Assembly (NCBI RefSeq): GCF_017916365.1
Contig: NZ_JAFMSU010000002.1
Coordinates: forward strand, 434,001 to 498,000
Length of the DNA: 64,000 nucleotides
From: Rufibacter roseolus
GTDB lineage: Bacteria; Bacteroidota; Bacteroidia; Cytophagales; Hymenobacteraceae
Direction of reading: 5' to 3'
Shown here: one piece after another, positions 18,972 through 27,684 of the stretch
Layout of the letters: every line of letters begins with the position of its first letter
Numbering within the stretch: position 1 is the stretch's first letter
Notes under the pieces: generated by a model
The model's database searches: none
Seen by the model: the letters and a program-made list of their open reading frames with translations, nothing else
What the model was told of the DNA's origin: nothing
Program-made: the position numbers and the translations under genes

Positions 18972-19469
18972 CTATTCTTTGACCTGTACGCCGGAAGCGA
19001 CAAACGTGATGGTGGCTTTGGGTTTGTTGATGGCGGCAATCTCTTCTTTGCTTTTTCCGGCATCCTCGGCGAAATGGCGCTGGTCTGCCACGCTCACGGT
19101 GTCTCTGAACGCCACACCCTCAAACACCACTTCCTTACCTACAATGTTTTTGGGCATAAAGAACGCGTAGTTCTTGAAGGTGACCCGCATGGGCTCCTGC
19201 CCATCTAAGGCTACTTTCATCCAGCAGCCTTTGGCCTGGCAAACCTCCAGCACATTGGCGGCAATAGTTGCCTTGGCTGAGTCCTGGGTTTCAAGCATAG
19301 TGGGCAGCTGGGTGGCGGCAATGGCGTTCTTGGTCGTGATCTTGGTCCCGAAGGTTTTCACCGGTTGCGCAGAGTTCTGGGCAGCAGAAGCAGGGGCCTC
19401 AGGGTTTCTGGCGCAGTTTCCAAAAAGAAGGGCCAAAGCAAGGGAGGCTGGGAAGAGAAGCTTTTTCAT
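18972..19469 (-). CDS. DUF4920 lipoprotein
   Basis: A 165-residue lipoprotein: MKKLLFPASLALALLFGNC gives a signal peptide with lipobox and Cys19. The mature part has FGTKI near residue 40, EVCQAKGCWMKVAL with two Cys (about residues 76 and 81) and FKNYAFFMPKNIVGKEVVFEGVAF, the signature of DUF4920, a small beta-barrel (OB-like) family in Bacteroidota of unknown function. The two conserved Cys suggest metal or disulfide chemistry. It has its own -7 box and terminator. Confidence 0.82.
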   Translation of the reverse strand: MKKLLFPASLALALLFGNCARNPEAPASAAQNSAQPVKTFGTKITTKNAIAATQLPTMLETQDSAKATIAANVLEVCQAKGCWMKVALDGQEPMRVTFKNYAFFMPKNIVGKEVVFEGVAFRDTVSVADQRHFAEDAGKSKEEIAAINKPKATITFVASGVQVKE

Positions 19470-19520
19470 AGCAGTCTTGGATTTAACTATGAGTAAAGCT
19501 ACTCAACTTAGGCTAAGGTG

Positions 19521-19528
19521 CAAACATA
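19521..19528 (-). promoter_or_regulatory. -7 box (TATGTTTG) of the DUF4920 gene
   Basis: TATGTTTG on the minus strand matches TAnnTTTG, 52 nt upstream of the ATG at 19469. Confidence 0.4.
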
Positions 19529-19535
19529 GAGCGGT

Positions 19536-20279
19536 TTATTTCTGCAGGGCCTGGGCCGCGTTCCGCTTGGTTATGAGTTCCAGGCCTTTGGCTTTCTTTC
19601 CGCGCTTGTTATAGTACTGGCATTTGATGAGGCCGTGCTCCAGGGAGAAATACTCCTCCACCTTGAAAACATCGCGCAGAGGCAGGCCCATGGCGTCCAG
19701 GTTCACCTCATAGTTGTAGGTGATTTTATAGCAGTCAAAGGTGCCGGCCGGGGTGGTTACTTTTTCTATGGCTTCTACCTTGCGGTCTGTTGCTACCATG
19801 GAAATTTGGGTTATATTTACTGAAGAGGAGCGGACCTTGACACCCAGTTTTCCGTCGGGCAATTTCTGGCCTATTTTCATCTGCTGCGGATAGGCAATAT
19901 CTACCGGGGTAAAGTCAAAATCCTTTCCTTCAAAGGCTTTCATTACCTGTTCCCTGAGCAGAAGCATGGCATCAAGGTAAACGGTGTCATTGACGCACCG
20001 GATGTGGTACTCCTCAGCGGTTTCTGGCCGGTTAGATTTGTTTCTGCGGGCGCTTTTGAAGGTGGTCACGTAAGCGCCGTCCTTGTCGGTTACCTGTTGT
20101 ACCACTTTGTTGTTGAGGGTGCCTTTGTTGCGCCCCTTGTCGGTTACCTGAAAGACGAACTCAGTATTCTTGGCCAAGCCCAGCGGTTGCAGACAGTTTT
20201 GGGCCAGTGCCGCACCGGGCACCATGCCCGAAGCCCCAAGCCACACCAGGCCTAGCACGTAGAAGTAAATTTTTTTCAT
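19536..20279 (-). CDS. Secreted TapB/DUF3108-like protein
   Basis: A 247-residue exported protein with a signal peptide (residues 1-26, ending AALAQ). The body alternates beta strands; TPAGTFDCYKITYNYEV and VEEYFSLEHGLIKCQYYNKRGK resemble the C-terminal part of TapB/DUF3108-like envelope proteins. Function is unknown. A short hairpin (20287-20303, TACCCC/GGGGTA) lies in its 5' leader. It is 66 bp upstream of the DUF4920 gene on the same strand and the two may be partly co-transcribed. Confidence 0.65.
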   Translation of the reverse strand: MKKIYFYVLGLVWLGASGMVPGAALAQNCLQPLGLAKNTEFVFQVTDKGRNKGTLNNKVVQQVTDKDGAYVTTFKSARRNKSNRPETAEEYHIRCVNDTVYLDAMLLLREQVMKAFEGKDFDFTPVDIAYPQQMKIGQKLPDGKLGVKVRSSSVNITQISMVATDRKVEAIEKVTTPAGTFDCYKITYNYEVNLDAMGLPLRDVFKVEEYFSLEHGLIKCQYYNKRGKKAKGLELITKRNAAQALQK

Positions 20280-20441
20280 AGAGAGTTACCCCACTCCGGG
20301 GTAGATAGCTGCTATTTATACGTAGTAGTCCCTTGCTTGGATATATTGGACTTTTCAAATTATAATACGGAATGAAACGAGGCGTTTTAAGCTTCGTATT
20401 TTTTGTCTTTGTAACCGCATCTGCAAACCAACTTAGAGAAT

Positions 20442-20648
20442 ATGGAAAACTCTACCCAACCCGTTCAGAAACTGTCTGACCTGGCCGCCATCCTCCTGGA
20501 GAAACTGAAGGCCGCCCAAACAGACATCACCTTGGATTTTCAGGAAATGTCTGTGCAGGGACCCGGCCCCGCAGGCCAGCCCGGCCAGTGGAAACTCAAC
20601 GGCAAGCTCACGCTCAAAACCAAGTCCTCAGGCGCTAACCACTCATAA
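20442..20648 (+). CDS. Small hypothetical protein (68 aa)
   Basis: Not recognised. 68 residues: an acidic helical first half (LSDLAAILLEKLKAAQTD) and a strand-rich second half (WKLNGKLTLKTKSS). It sits 3 bp before the next gene in the same direction and a TGTCTTTG box (20404-20411), close to the -7 consensus, precedes it; this supports a real two-gene unit. Confidence 0.6.
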   Translation: MENSTQPVQKLSDLAAILLEKLKAAQTDITLDFQEMSVQGPGPAGQPGQWKLNGKLTLKTKSSGANHS

Positions 20649-20651
20649 GCC

Positions 20652-21005
20652 ATGGATGCGTTTCCGTTTGAAATTGCCGGTAAACTGGTGCTCACCGTTC
20701 TGGAAGACCACGTGCTGGTAGTGGCCGAGGAGAATTACGTCATCGTGAACTTTAAAGACCACCCAGCCCTGGAGCGGGTGCTCCAGAATGTGCTGCCGCC
20801 TTCGGGCCCGGGCAAAAGCAGCGGTGGGTTTGCTTCCAAGATGGAAAAAGCCAAAGAGCTGAACCATTGGATGCTACGGGCCGGCCTGGTGGTAGATGTA
20901 CGGGTCAACAACAAAACGTACGTGGAATTTGGTACCGGTAACATGCCCCGGATTACGGCCAGTGCGGTGTTTGGGCAGGTGGGTTCGTGGTTTAAAAGAA
21001 GCTGA
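20652..21005 (+). CDS. Hypothetical protein (117 aa)
   Basis: Not recognised. A cytosolic 117-residue protein with an N-terminal beta region (FEIAGKLVLTVLEDHVLVVAEENYVIVNF), a flexible Gly/Ser segment and a C-terminal VDVRVNNKTYVEFGTGNMPRI region. It follows the 68-aa protein by 3 bp. Both contain a G-K-L-x-L-(T/K) strand, which may reflect interaction or common ancestry, but this is weak. Confidence 0.6.
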   Translation: MDAFPFEIAGKLVLTVLEDHVLVVAEENYVIVNFKDHPALERVLQNVLPPSGPGKSSGGFASKMEKAKELNHWMLRAGLVVDVRVNNKTYVEFGTGNMPRITASAVFGQVGSWFKRS

Positions 21006-21208
21006 TTCCTGCCTTCCATGCGCCCAGAAACTTCCCTGAAAATGGATTATTTAATATAAAAATAGGTGGATGCAACGTTCTTGCAGAAAAGTGCATCAAA
21101 TATGAGAAAACCTGTAAACATTCTATTGATTTTCAAGGTAGTACATAAGAGAAAAGGAAGTGTTTCAAACAGTCTGGTAAGCATGTAAGGCTAATGAACT
21201 TTTAAGTC

Positions 21209-21841
21209 ATGAAATCTGAGAATCAAAATAAAATAGGCGCTGGCAAAATGTCCAGCTTTGAAAAAATAGAGAAGGTACCGCCGCTCAAAATGCTCCTTTA
21301 TGTCAGCATGGCCGGCATGGCCATGTTGTTTTTCATGCTAACGGTGATGTTTCTCTATAAGACCGGCGAGTCTGCCTCTGTTACCTCCTTTGTACTGCCT
21401 AAGCTTTTTTCTGTAAGTACCGTTCTTATCCTGGTAAGTGGCTTCTTTATGCAGCAGGTGCCCGGTTTCTACCTTCAGGACGACCTGGTGCAAATGAAGA
21501 AAGGCTTGATGTGGTCTTTGGTCCTGGGCATGGCGTTTGCCGTGGCGCAGATTGTGGCCTGGTATGAAATGGCCTCGGCCAGGGTTTTCTTTGACGGGCA
21601 TCCGGCGGGCACTTTTCTGTACCTTTTGTCGGCTCTGCACTTGCTGCATATTGCCGGCGGATTGGCATTTGCTTCTTACCTCTACGTGAAAGTGAACAGA
21701 GCCTCCACAGACCCAATCCGTTCGCTTATCTTCAACCGTGACCCATACCGCCTTATGCAGGTGCAGATGCTGCGCAGCTATTGGCAGTTCCTGGACGTAA
21801 TCTGGATCGCGCTGTTCTTTATTTTCCTGTTTGCGCTGTGA
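21209..21841 (+). CDS. Heme-copper oxidase subunit III-like membrane protein
   Basis: The 210-residue protein has five membrane segments (about residues 27-50, 62-82, 98-118, 130-155, 190-210). MASARVFFDGHPAGTFLYLLSALHLLHIAGG and QMLRSYWQFLDVIWIALFFIFLF match subunit III of cytochrome c oxidases (the SALHxLHxxGG and YWHFxDxxW motifs; the latter His is Gln here). No subunits I, II or IV are nearby, so this is an orphan copy that may serve an alternative oxidase or nitric oxide reductase encoded elsewhere. It is monocistronic, with a strong terminator. Confidence 0.8.
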   Translation: MKSENQNKIGAGKMSSFEKIEKVPPLKMLLYVSMAGMAMLFFMLTVMFLYKTGESASVTSFVLPKLFSVSTVLILVSGFFMQQVPGFYLQDDLVQMKKGLMWSLVLGMAFAVAQIVAWYEMASARVFFDGHPAGTFLYLLSALHLLHIAGGLAFASYLYVKVNRASTDPIRSLIFNRDPYRLMQVQMLRSYWQFLDVIWIALFFIFLFAL

Positions 21842-21870
21842 GGAATGAGTGATTGAGAGAATAAAGCAAG

Positions 21871-21925
21871 AAAATAAAGAGGCGAGGTTGGTAAACTGAA
21901 TTTACCGGCCTCGCCTCTTTATTTT
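21871..21925. terminator. Bidirectional terminator, oxidase subunit / DUF3822
   Basis: A perfect 17-bp stem (21871-21887 with 21909-21925), extended inside by TTGGTAAA/TTTACCGG pairing, between convergent genes. Confidence 0.9.
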
Positions 21926-22048
21926 ATCAAATATAGGTGGATTTTAATTTTTCAAGCTATCGAATTTCACCATCCATTCATTCCTTCACTCAACCACTCC
22001 TTATTCATTCTCTCAATCATTAAATTACTCATTCAATCAATAACACAC

Positions 22049-22936
22049 TCAATCGCAAAAGTGAAGGCTGTAGAGGTCAAAATTCTGGTGGTTGAACAGG
22101 GTGTCAAAACGGTAGCTGAACCCTACGCCGGTGGGTTTTTTCCCGAACTGCACGTGCCGGATATAGGTTCGGAGAACTTCATGCAGTTGTGAGTCCAGGA
22201 GTAATTCTCCCCACACCGTGACCTGGTCCTGGTCGGGGTTCATCTTCTTTTCTTGAAGCACAAACAGCACGTAGTAGATGAAGTCTTCTGAGGACGTGAA
22301 AAAGAAAGAGTTGCAGAACTCCAGTTTCAGGCCTTGCAGCACCACCAGCGTCACGTAGTTCTTGTCTACGTAGATGAAAAGCTGGGGCCTTGAACTGCGC
22401 TCGGCCATGTGCAGAATCCCTTCCATCAGCGCCGAGGTCTGGTGCACAAACTCAATGGGGCTATTCTGGAAATGGGTATCCGACCAAGCCTCCAGGGAAG
22501 CCGGAACCGTGAACACGTTGATAAGCTCTAACCGGGGATGCTCGTGGTGGTGCACTAACTCCAGTTCCGGTTCTACCACGGCATTCAGCTTCAGGTACTC
22601 TTCGCGGGCATTCAGGTCAAAAAGGGCCTCGGGGATGAGGGTAAACTGCTGGTTCTTGATCCCGATGCGTACCTGCTGCCATTTTCTCTCCTCCAGTAGG
22701 GGAGAGACGCTCCGCAATTGCTGTAGTTGCGAGATGGCGTTTTCCACCGAGGAAGGACTTTCGGCCTCATAATCTTCCAAGGCAACGAATTTATTGCGCT
22801 GGGCATCCAGCACCCCCAAACGGATGCGGTGGGCCCCGAAATTGATGTATAGGTGAGCGCTGGCACTGGAGCTAGGGTCAAAAGCGTCATCTAGGACGCG
22901 TTGCGTCTGTCTGAAAGCCGGCACGGACGTAGTCAA
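22049..22936 (-). CDS. DUF3822 family protein
   Basis: A 295-residue cytosolic protein with LYINFGAHRIRLGVLD near residue 28, RIGIKNQQFTLIPEALFD near residue 95 and LFIYVDKNYVTLVVLQGLKLEFCNSFFFTSSEDFIYYVLFVLQE in the middle, the landmarks of DUF3822. The fold is thought to be actin/ASKHA-like, function unknown. In many Bacteroidota it precedes rsmD and coaD; neither is here, so the usual context has been broken or lost. Confidence 0.8.
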   Translation of the reverse strand: MTTSVPAFRQTQRVLDDAFDPSSSASAHLYINFGAHRIRLGVLDAQRNKFVALEDYEAESPSSVENAISQLQQLRSVSPLLEERKWQQVRIGIKNQQFTLIPEALFDLNAREEYLKLNAVVEPELELVHHHEHPRLELINVFTVPASLEAWSDTHFQNSPIEFVHQTSALMEGILHMAERSSRPQLFIYVDKNYVTLVVLQGLKLEFCNSFFFTSSEDFIYYVLFVLQEKKMNPDQDQVTVWGELLLDSQLHEVLRTYIRHVQFGKKPTGVGFSYRFDTLFNHQNFDLYSLHFCD

Positions 22937-23128
22937 GGGTAAGTCTTAGGTGAAAAATGAATTACAATATTACTCAAATTATGCCTACTCCCCATGCCGC
23001 CCCGCCAGATTGCTGCGGATTCGCCCGATTAGTCAAGCTCCAGGCCATTGGCTACTAGCCTTAAGCGAGGTCAAGGAACTCACCAGAAGCGGATGAGGAG
23101 CTGCTATTTTCCGTGAAAGTATATTCCC

Positions 23129-23162
23129 TTTTACACCTGTTTTTTAGAAAAGAGGTGTAAAA
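23129..23162. other. Hairpin downstream of the monooxygenase gene
   Basis: A 10-bp stem TTTTACACCT/AGGTGTAAAA with a 14-nt loop, 39 bp past the stop codon of the minus-strand monooxygenase. No T-tract follows on either strand, so termination is uncertain. Confidence 0.4.
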
Positions 23163-23200
23163 CATTAACTGCGGTTTTAGCCCAAATAAAAAGAAGCAGA

Positions 23201-24337
23201 TCAGAAATCCACGGAGTAGATCTTTTCCAATTGCTTGTCATTGATCCAGGTCGGCAGGTGGCGCAACGCAAAATTGCGGGCCTTCATGTACAAAGGGTTT
23301 TTATTTTGAGCCACTTCTCCCAGGAACTTGGACTGTCTGGTAATCCAATGGGTGCGGGGCATGCGGCGGGCCTCAAAACGTTTGGCGGCCAGGTTGAAGT
23401 CAAAGTCTTTCTTCAGCTCATCGGCGAAGACAATGGCGTCTTCCACGGCTTGGCATGCTCCCTGGCCCATATTGGGAGTGGTAGCGTGCCCGGCATCGCC
23501 CAGCAGCAATACATTCTGGAAAGCGAACTGCGGTAACGGTGCCAGGTCATAGAGATCGTGCCAGAGTAGTTCCTCGGGTTTGGTGTGCAGGAACAGCTCA
23601 GGGATAGGGGCGTGATAATGCTTAAAGTGCCGCTGCAGATCCTCTACCCGCATGGCTTTCATTCTGGGGTCTTGTTCCGGTGCGTTGATGCAGGCAAACC
23701 AGTAAATCTTGTTTCCTTTCAAAGGTGTCCAACCCACACGGCCGGCTTTGCCCCAGGTCTCTGAAGCGTAGATACTGTCCAGCCCGGGGTTCTCAATGAT
23801 GGCGCGCCAGCAGGTGTAACCCGCGTACCGGGTCACCGATTGCGGCAGCAACTGCTTCCGGATGGCGGAGTTAATTCCGTCCGCTACCAGCAGATGGTCA
23901 AAAGTTGCGGTTTCCCCGTCCTGAAAATGCACAGTGATTCCCGCGGGAGTAGAAGTGGTGCTCAGGGCGCGTTTATTGGGGTGCAGGGTATATCCAGGCA
24001 GTTGGTTCACCAGAACCCGGTGCAGGGAGGCTCTATGGATGACAAAGTTGTCAAGGCCGTACTTCTCACTAATTTTTCGGCTATCGGTGCGGTTGATGAG
24101 GCGGCCGTGCTCGTCAAAAATATGGAAGCCATCAAGGCAGTTCCCTTCGGCAATGACTTTCTCAGCAATGCCTATGCGCTGAAAACCTTTGATGGCATTG
24201 GCCGCCAGGGCTAGACCGGCACCCACGGGCTCAAACCTGGGCGCGGCGTCAAACACCTGCGCGGTAAGGCCAATTCGCTGCAAGGCAATGGCGGTGGTCA
24301 GTCCGGCTATGCCGCCCCCAATAATTCCAATCTTCAT
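23201..24337 (-). CDS. FAD-dependent aromatic-type monooxygenase
   Basis: A 378-residue class A flavoprotein monooxygenase (UbiH/salicylate hydroxylase superfamily). It has the Rossmann dinucleotide motif GIIGGGIAGLTTAIAL at the N-terminus, the DG motif LLVADGINSAIRKQL (about residue 155) and the ribityl-binding GDAGHATTPNMGQGACQAVEDA (about residue 285). It would hydroxylate an aromatic or related substrate with NAD(P)H and O2. It lies 60 bp downstream of a KAS III-like gene on the same strand; together they could modify a polyketide-like or quinone precursor, but no other pathway genes are present. Confidence 0.85.
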   Translation of the reverse strand: MKIGIIGGGIAGLTTAIALQRIGLTAQVFDAAPRFEPVGAGLALAANAIKGFQRIGIAEKVIAEGNCLDGFHIFDEHGRLINRTDSRKISEKYGLDNFVIHRASLHRVLVNQLPGYTLHPNKRALSTTSTPAGITVHFQDGETATFDHLLVADGINSAIRKQLLPQSVTRYAGYTCWRAIIENPGLDSIYASETWGKAGRVGWTPLKGNKIYWFACINAPEQDPRMKAMRVEDLQRHFKHYHAPIPELFLHTKPEELLWHDLYDLAPLPQFAFQNVLLLGDAGHATTPNMGQGACQAVEDAIVFADELKKDFDFNLAAKRFEARRMPRTHWITRQSKFLGEVAQNKNPLYMKARNFALRHLPTWINDKQLEKIYSVDF

Positions 24338-24397
24338 GTGTTCTGTTACTGGTTCCTGAACGTCAAAGGTGAGGCGAAGATACGGCAGGAGAAACCA

Positions 24398-25483
24398 TTA
24401 AGGAATTCTATAAACCACCGCATTGGCATTCATGCCGGCCCCTACGGAGGCGAACACCAGCACCTCACCACTCTGAAAACGGTGGCCGTCCATTTCACCG
24501 TGGGCCACCAAATCATAAAGCACCGGCAGGGTAGCCACCGAGTTGTTGCCCAGCGTCCCGATGGTCATCGGCATGATGTCTACGGGAATGTTTTCCTCGC
24601 CATACAGTTTGAATAGTCGGTCCAGCATGGCCTCGTCCATCTTCTCGTTGGCCTGGTGAATGAGCACTTTCTTCACCTCAGACAGCGTTATGTTGGCTTT
24701 ATCCAGGCAGTCTTTGATGAGTTGCGGAACCCGCGTCAGGGCGTATTCATAGATCTTGCGACCATCCATTTTGATGTAGAGGTTCTCGCGGGAAAGGTCT
24801 GGGTTGTAAGAAGGGGAGGAGTTGAGCCAGAAGGCCTGCGTGAGGGTGTCTGACACGGTAAGGTGCTGCAGAATGCCGTTTTTGGCTTCGCCCGGGTGGG
24901 CCTCCAGAATCACGGCCCCGGCGCCGTCTGAGTAAATCATGCTGTCGCGGTCATGGGCATCAGAAACCCTGGACAGCGTCTCCGTCCCGATGACCAAGAT
25001 GCGTTTGGCATCACCGGACTGAAGGTAATAGTGCGCCTGAATCACCCCCTGCAACCAACCAGGGCACCCGAAAGGCAAATCATATGCCACGGTGTAGGGG
25101 TTGGCAATCTGCAGTTTGTGCTTGATACGCGCCGCCAGCGGCGGCATCATGTCCACCCGCCGGGAGCAGGCTTTCACATCCCCGAAGTTGTGGGCCACAA
25201 TGATGTAGTCAAGGGTCTCGGGGTCAATGCCGGCATCAGCAATGGCTTCCTGCGCGGCCCTGAATCCCAGGTCTGAGGCCACCAGGTCATCGGTGGCGTA
25301 TCTTCTCTCTTTGATGCCCGTGATCTGGGTGAATTTCTGGATGATGACTTCATTGGAATTGGGCAATTTCTTACCCGCGGCATCAAAGAACGAATGCTCC
25401 AGGAAATCTTCATTGGGTACTATTTTAGTAGGCAGGAATCTCCCGGACCCGGTAATGACAGTTGAAAGCGTATGGGGCAACAT
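24398..25483 (-). CDS. 3-oxoacyl-ACP synthase III family (KAS III-like) protein
   Basis: The 361-residue thiolase-fold protein has the catalytic Cys in YDLPFGCPGWLQG (about residue 150), His in VLIHQANEKM and Asn in TLGNNSVATLPVL, so the Cys-His-Asn triad is intact. Family members condense acyl-CoA with malonyl-ACP; this variant, with FGCPG instead of ACAG, is a divergent group common in Bacteroidota whose substrate is unknown. ATG 25483 is preferred over an in-frame GTG at 25498. The FAD monooxygenase follows by 60 bp. Confidence 0.85.
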   Translation of the reverse strand: MLPHTLSTVITGSGRFLPTKIVPNEDFLEHSFFDAAGKKLPNSNEVIIQKFTQITGIKERRYATDDLVASDLGFRAAQEAIADAGIDPETLDYIIVAHNFGDVKACSRRVDMMPPLAARIKHKLQIANPYTVAYDLPFGCPGWLQGVIQAHYYLQSGDAKRILVIGTETLSRVSDAHDRDSMIYSDGAGAVILEAHPGEAKNGILQHLTVSDTLTQAFWLNSSPSYNPDLSRENLYIKMDGRKIYEYALTRVPQLIKDCLDKANITLSEVKKVLIHQANEKMDEAMLDRLFKLYGEENIPVDIMPMTIGTLGNNSVATLPVLYDLVAHGEMDGHRFQSGEVLVFASVGAGMNANAVVYRIP

Positions 25484-25811
25484 AATAGGTAAAAACACAA
25501 GTGGTGAAGGGTAACAGCAGGTTTCAGGCGTTCTGGGGGATGGGCCTGGATGGGAGTTCCTCCAGGAAAAATGAAAGAGGAAGCCCGGTTATTATCCGCT
25601 GCAAAGTCAAGGTGCAGATTATTTTTCGGAAACCAAAAAAAGCCAGCCCGGAAAAAGCAAAACCAATGGGCAAGTGCTTGTAGTGTAGTAATTTACCTTG
25701 TTTTAAGAAATAAGCCCAAAAACGGCAGATTAGGAATAAATACGTAAAGCATCTCTAAGAACCCAGTAGATGTACTGGTTACGGAAGCTAAGGTGAGGCA
25801 AGAGCGAATAA
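25484..25811. other. Intergenic, no feature recognised
   Basis: This 328-bp stretch upstream of the KAS III-like gene shows no credible gene, RNA or repeat; short open frames on the plus strand lack family resemblance. Confidence 0.4.
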
Positions 25812-25931
25812 CTATTCAAATAACAGTTTCCAGCCACCCAAAAGCACGAAAAGCCAGATCAAGCCTTTGATCAGGAAAAACAGGAATCCGGCAACGCCTA
25901 TCCTTTTTAAGCCTTTTTTCCAGTTTGACAT
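25812..25931 (-). CDS. Micro-protein with one membrane helix (39 aa)
   Basis: A 39-residue frame starting ATG 25931: MSNWKKGLKRIGVAG, then a hydrophobic segment (residues 16-35, FLFFLIKGLIWLFVLLGGW) and KLLFE. The basic amphipathic head followed by a single membrane helix is typical of conserved small inner-membrane proteins. The gap in which it lies has no other gene, and codon choice looks natural. I recognise the style from Bacteroidota genomes but not a named family. Confidence 0.55.
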   Translation of the reverse strand: MSNWKKGLKRIGVAGFLFFLIKGLIWLFVLLGGWKLLFE

Positions 25932-26181
25932 AGTCTTAAATAGGGGTTATACGAAAATATGCACGTTTAAAGCTACCAGGTACAAACGTGTTTTTAAGCC
26001 ATTTTGTATAAAACAGTTCAAAAAGAGGAAACACCCGTTCACTGGCCTCCTCCACAAAAAGTGAAAAGCTTGCCTCCTTTACCCCTGCCAGATAACTGAG
26101 GAAATTACCCTATAGTCAACTGACAGGAGAAGGTTTATAGGTCTAAACAAGAGTTTCAGGCCCAGAGAACTCCACTTAAGG

Positions 26182-26529
26182 CTACACCAGCCCGGCCAGT
26201 TTCAGGTCCTTTTTGGAGAGTTTGTTTTTCTTGAGTTCATAAGATTGCCTGATGAGGCTTTCCAGTCTGGTTTTCTCTAGGGCAAAAGGATTCTCCAGGA
26301 GCACCCATTTATAGCGGGCCAGGTAAGGGGCCGGAATAATGCCGGGCAGGGCAATCAGCTCTTCAAATTCATGGTCCAGCACCTGCATAGAGAAAGTGAA
26401 GGGCGGTTCCATGCTGGCCACGCAGAACATCTTGCCACCCAAAGAAAAACAAAGGTCGTGGCCCCATTTGATGTCTTCGGTCACGGCCGGGAAAGACAGG
26501 CAAAGCGTCCGTAATGATTCAAGATTCAT
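26182..26529 (-). CDS. MmcQ/YjbR family protein
   Basis: A 115-residue protein with the family pattern LRTLCLSFPAVTEDIKWGHDLCFSLGGKMFCVA and a C-terminal PYLARYKWVLLENP followed by a helical LIRQSYELKKNKLSKKDL tail. The fold is CyaY-like and is described as DNA-binding in some annotations, but its role is not established. Single gene. Confidence 0.85.
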   Translation of the reverse strand: MNLESLRTLCLSFPAVTEDIKWGHDLCFSLGGKMFCVASMEPPFTFSMQVLDHEFEELIALPGIIPAPYLARYKWVLLENPFALEKTRLESLIRQSYELKKNKLSKKDLKLAGLV

Positions 26530-26609
26530 GTGGTCAATTCAATTTAGGTCCCGAAAGATAAGCCGGTTTAAGGGCACTTTTAGCAAAATCGGGCTTAAAA
26601 TAGAGCGGC

Positions 26610-27437
26610 TTACTTCATGCGCACCAGCGGGTTCCCGCAATTAGAGCAGTAGTTATCGGTTTTGTCTACCTCCCGGTCACAGTTATTACAGGTAAGTGGA
26701 GGGCCAGCAGGGACGGTTCCTGCCGCTTTCACTTTGGACAGTTCTACAGTTACAATGCCGGTTGGCACCGCAATGATGGCGTAACCAATGAGCATCACCA
26801 AAGAGGAAATCACCTGCCCGGTGGCCGTCTTGGGGGTAATGTCTCCGTACCCCACCGTGGTGATGGTGACAATGGCCCAGTAGATGCTTTGCGGGATGCT
26901 GGTAAACCCGTTTTCTTCTCCTTCTACTACATAAATCACCGTCCCAATCACCAGCACCAGGGCACAGACGGTGAGGATGAAGACCGTGATTTTCTGCATA
27001 CTGGCGACCAGCGCACTCCTGATGATCTGGGCGTTCTCCACGTAGCTGGTGAGCTTCAGAATTCGGAAAACGCGCAGTAAACGCAGAATCCTGATGGCCA
27101 TGATGTACCGGAGGCTGGGCACGAAGATCGCCAGGTAAGTAGGAATGACGGATAAGAAATCTATGATCCCGAAGAAGCTGAACATGTACTTCAACGGCCT
27201 GGGGTTACTGTAGATGCGCAGCAGGTATTCCAGGGTAAACGCCGCGGTGAAGACCATCTCCAGGGCCCTGAAATACACATTGAACAACTGCCGGTAAGAA
27301 GGAACACTCTCCAGGCAAACGGTGAGGGTAGAAAGCAGAATCATCCACAGCAGGACCACGTCAAACCGGCGGCCGGCTGGCGTGTCGGTGCCATGAATGA
27401 TAATGTAGATCTTTTTCCTCAGCGCGGCATTTCCCAT
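26610..27437 (-). CDS. Voltage-gated potassium channel with C-terminal zinc ribbon
   Basis: The 275-residue ion-transport protein has six membrane segments. S4 carries regularly spaced arginines (IRILRLLRVFRILK, about residues 115-130), and the pore helix leads to the K+ selectivity filter TVGYGD (about residue 194). After S6 a short linker ends in C-N-N-C ... C-S-N-C (about residues 252-270), a four-Cys zinc ribbon, where most bacterial Kv channels have nothing or a coiled coil. It should conduct K+ in response to membrane depolarisation; the ribbon might assist tetramer assembly or sensing. Confidence 0.92.
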   Translation of the reverse strand: MGNAALRKKIYIIIHGTDTPAGRRFDVVLLWMILLSTLTVCLESVPSYRQLFNVYFRALEMVFTAAFTLEYLLRIYSNPRPLKYMFSFFGIIDFLSVIPTYLAIFVPSLRYIMAIRILRLLRVFRILKLTSYVENAQIIRSALVASMQKITVFILTVCALVLVIGTVIYVVEGEENGFTSIPQSIYWAIVTITTVGYGDITPKTATGQVISSLVMLIGYAIIAVPTGIVTVELSKVKAAGTVPAGPPLTCNNCDREVDKTDNYCSNCGNPLVRMK

Positions 27438-27628
27438 AAGTGATTCTTTTGATGTTCTGGCGAAGAATAAAGGTAAACTGCCAATAGTACACAGAAAATA
27501 CCGCAGAGTTGCGCAATGGCCAAGACTAAATTCTAAGGGAAGGCAAAATTCTGAGGACGGACGGAGGTTCTCAGAAGGGCAGGTCCAGCTAAATTTGAGG
27601 CGAACCCTGTATTTAACTCCCTAATCCT

Positions 27629-27636
27629 TACCTTTG
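27629..27636 (+). promoter_or_regulatory. -7 box (TACCTTTG) of the GHL10 gene
   Basis: TACCTTTG fits TAnnTTTG, 49 nt upstream of the ATG at 27685. Confidence 0.45.
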
Positions 27637-27684
27637 TAGAACATTTCCCAGAACTTACCCCAGCTACATCACCCTTTATCGCTT

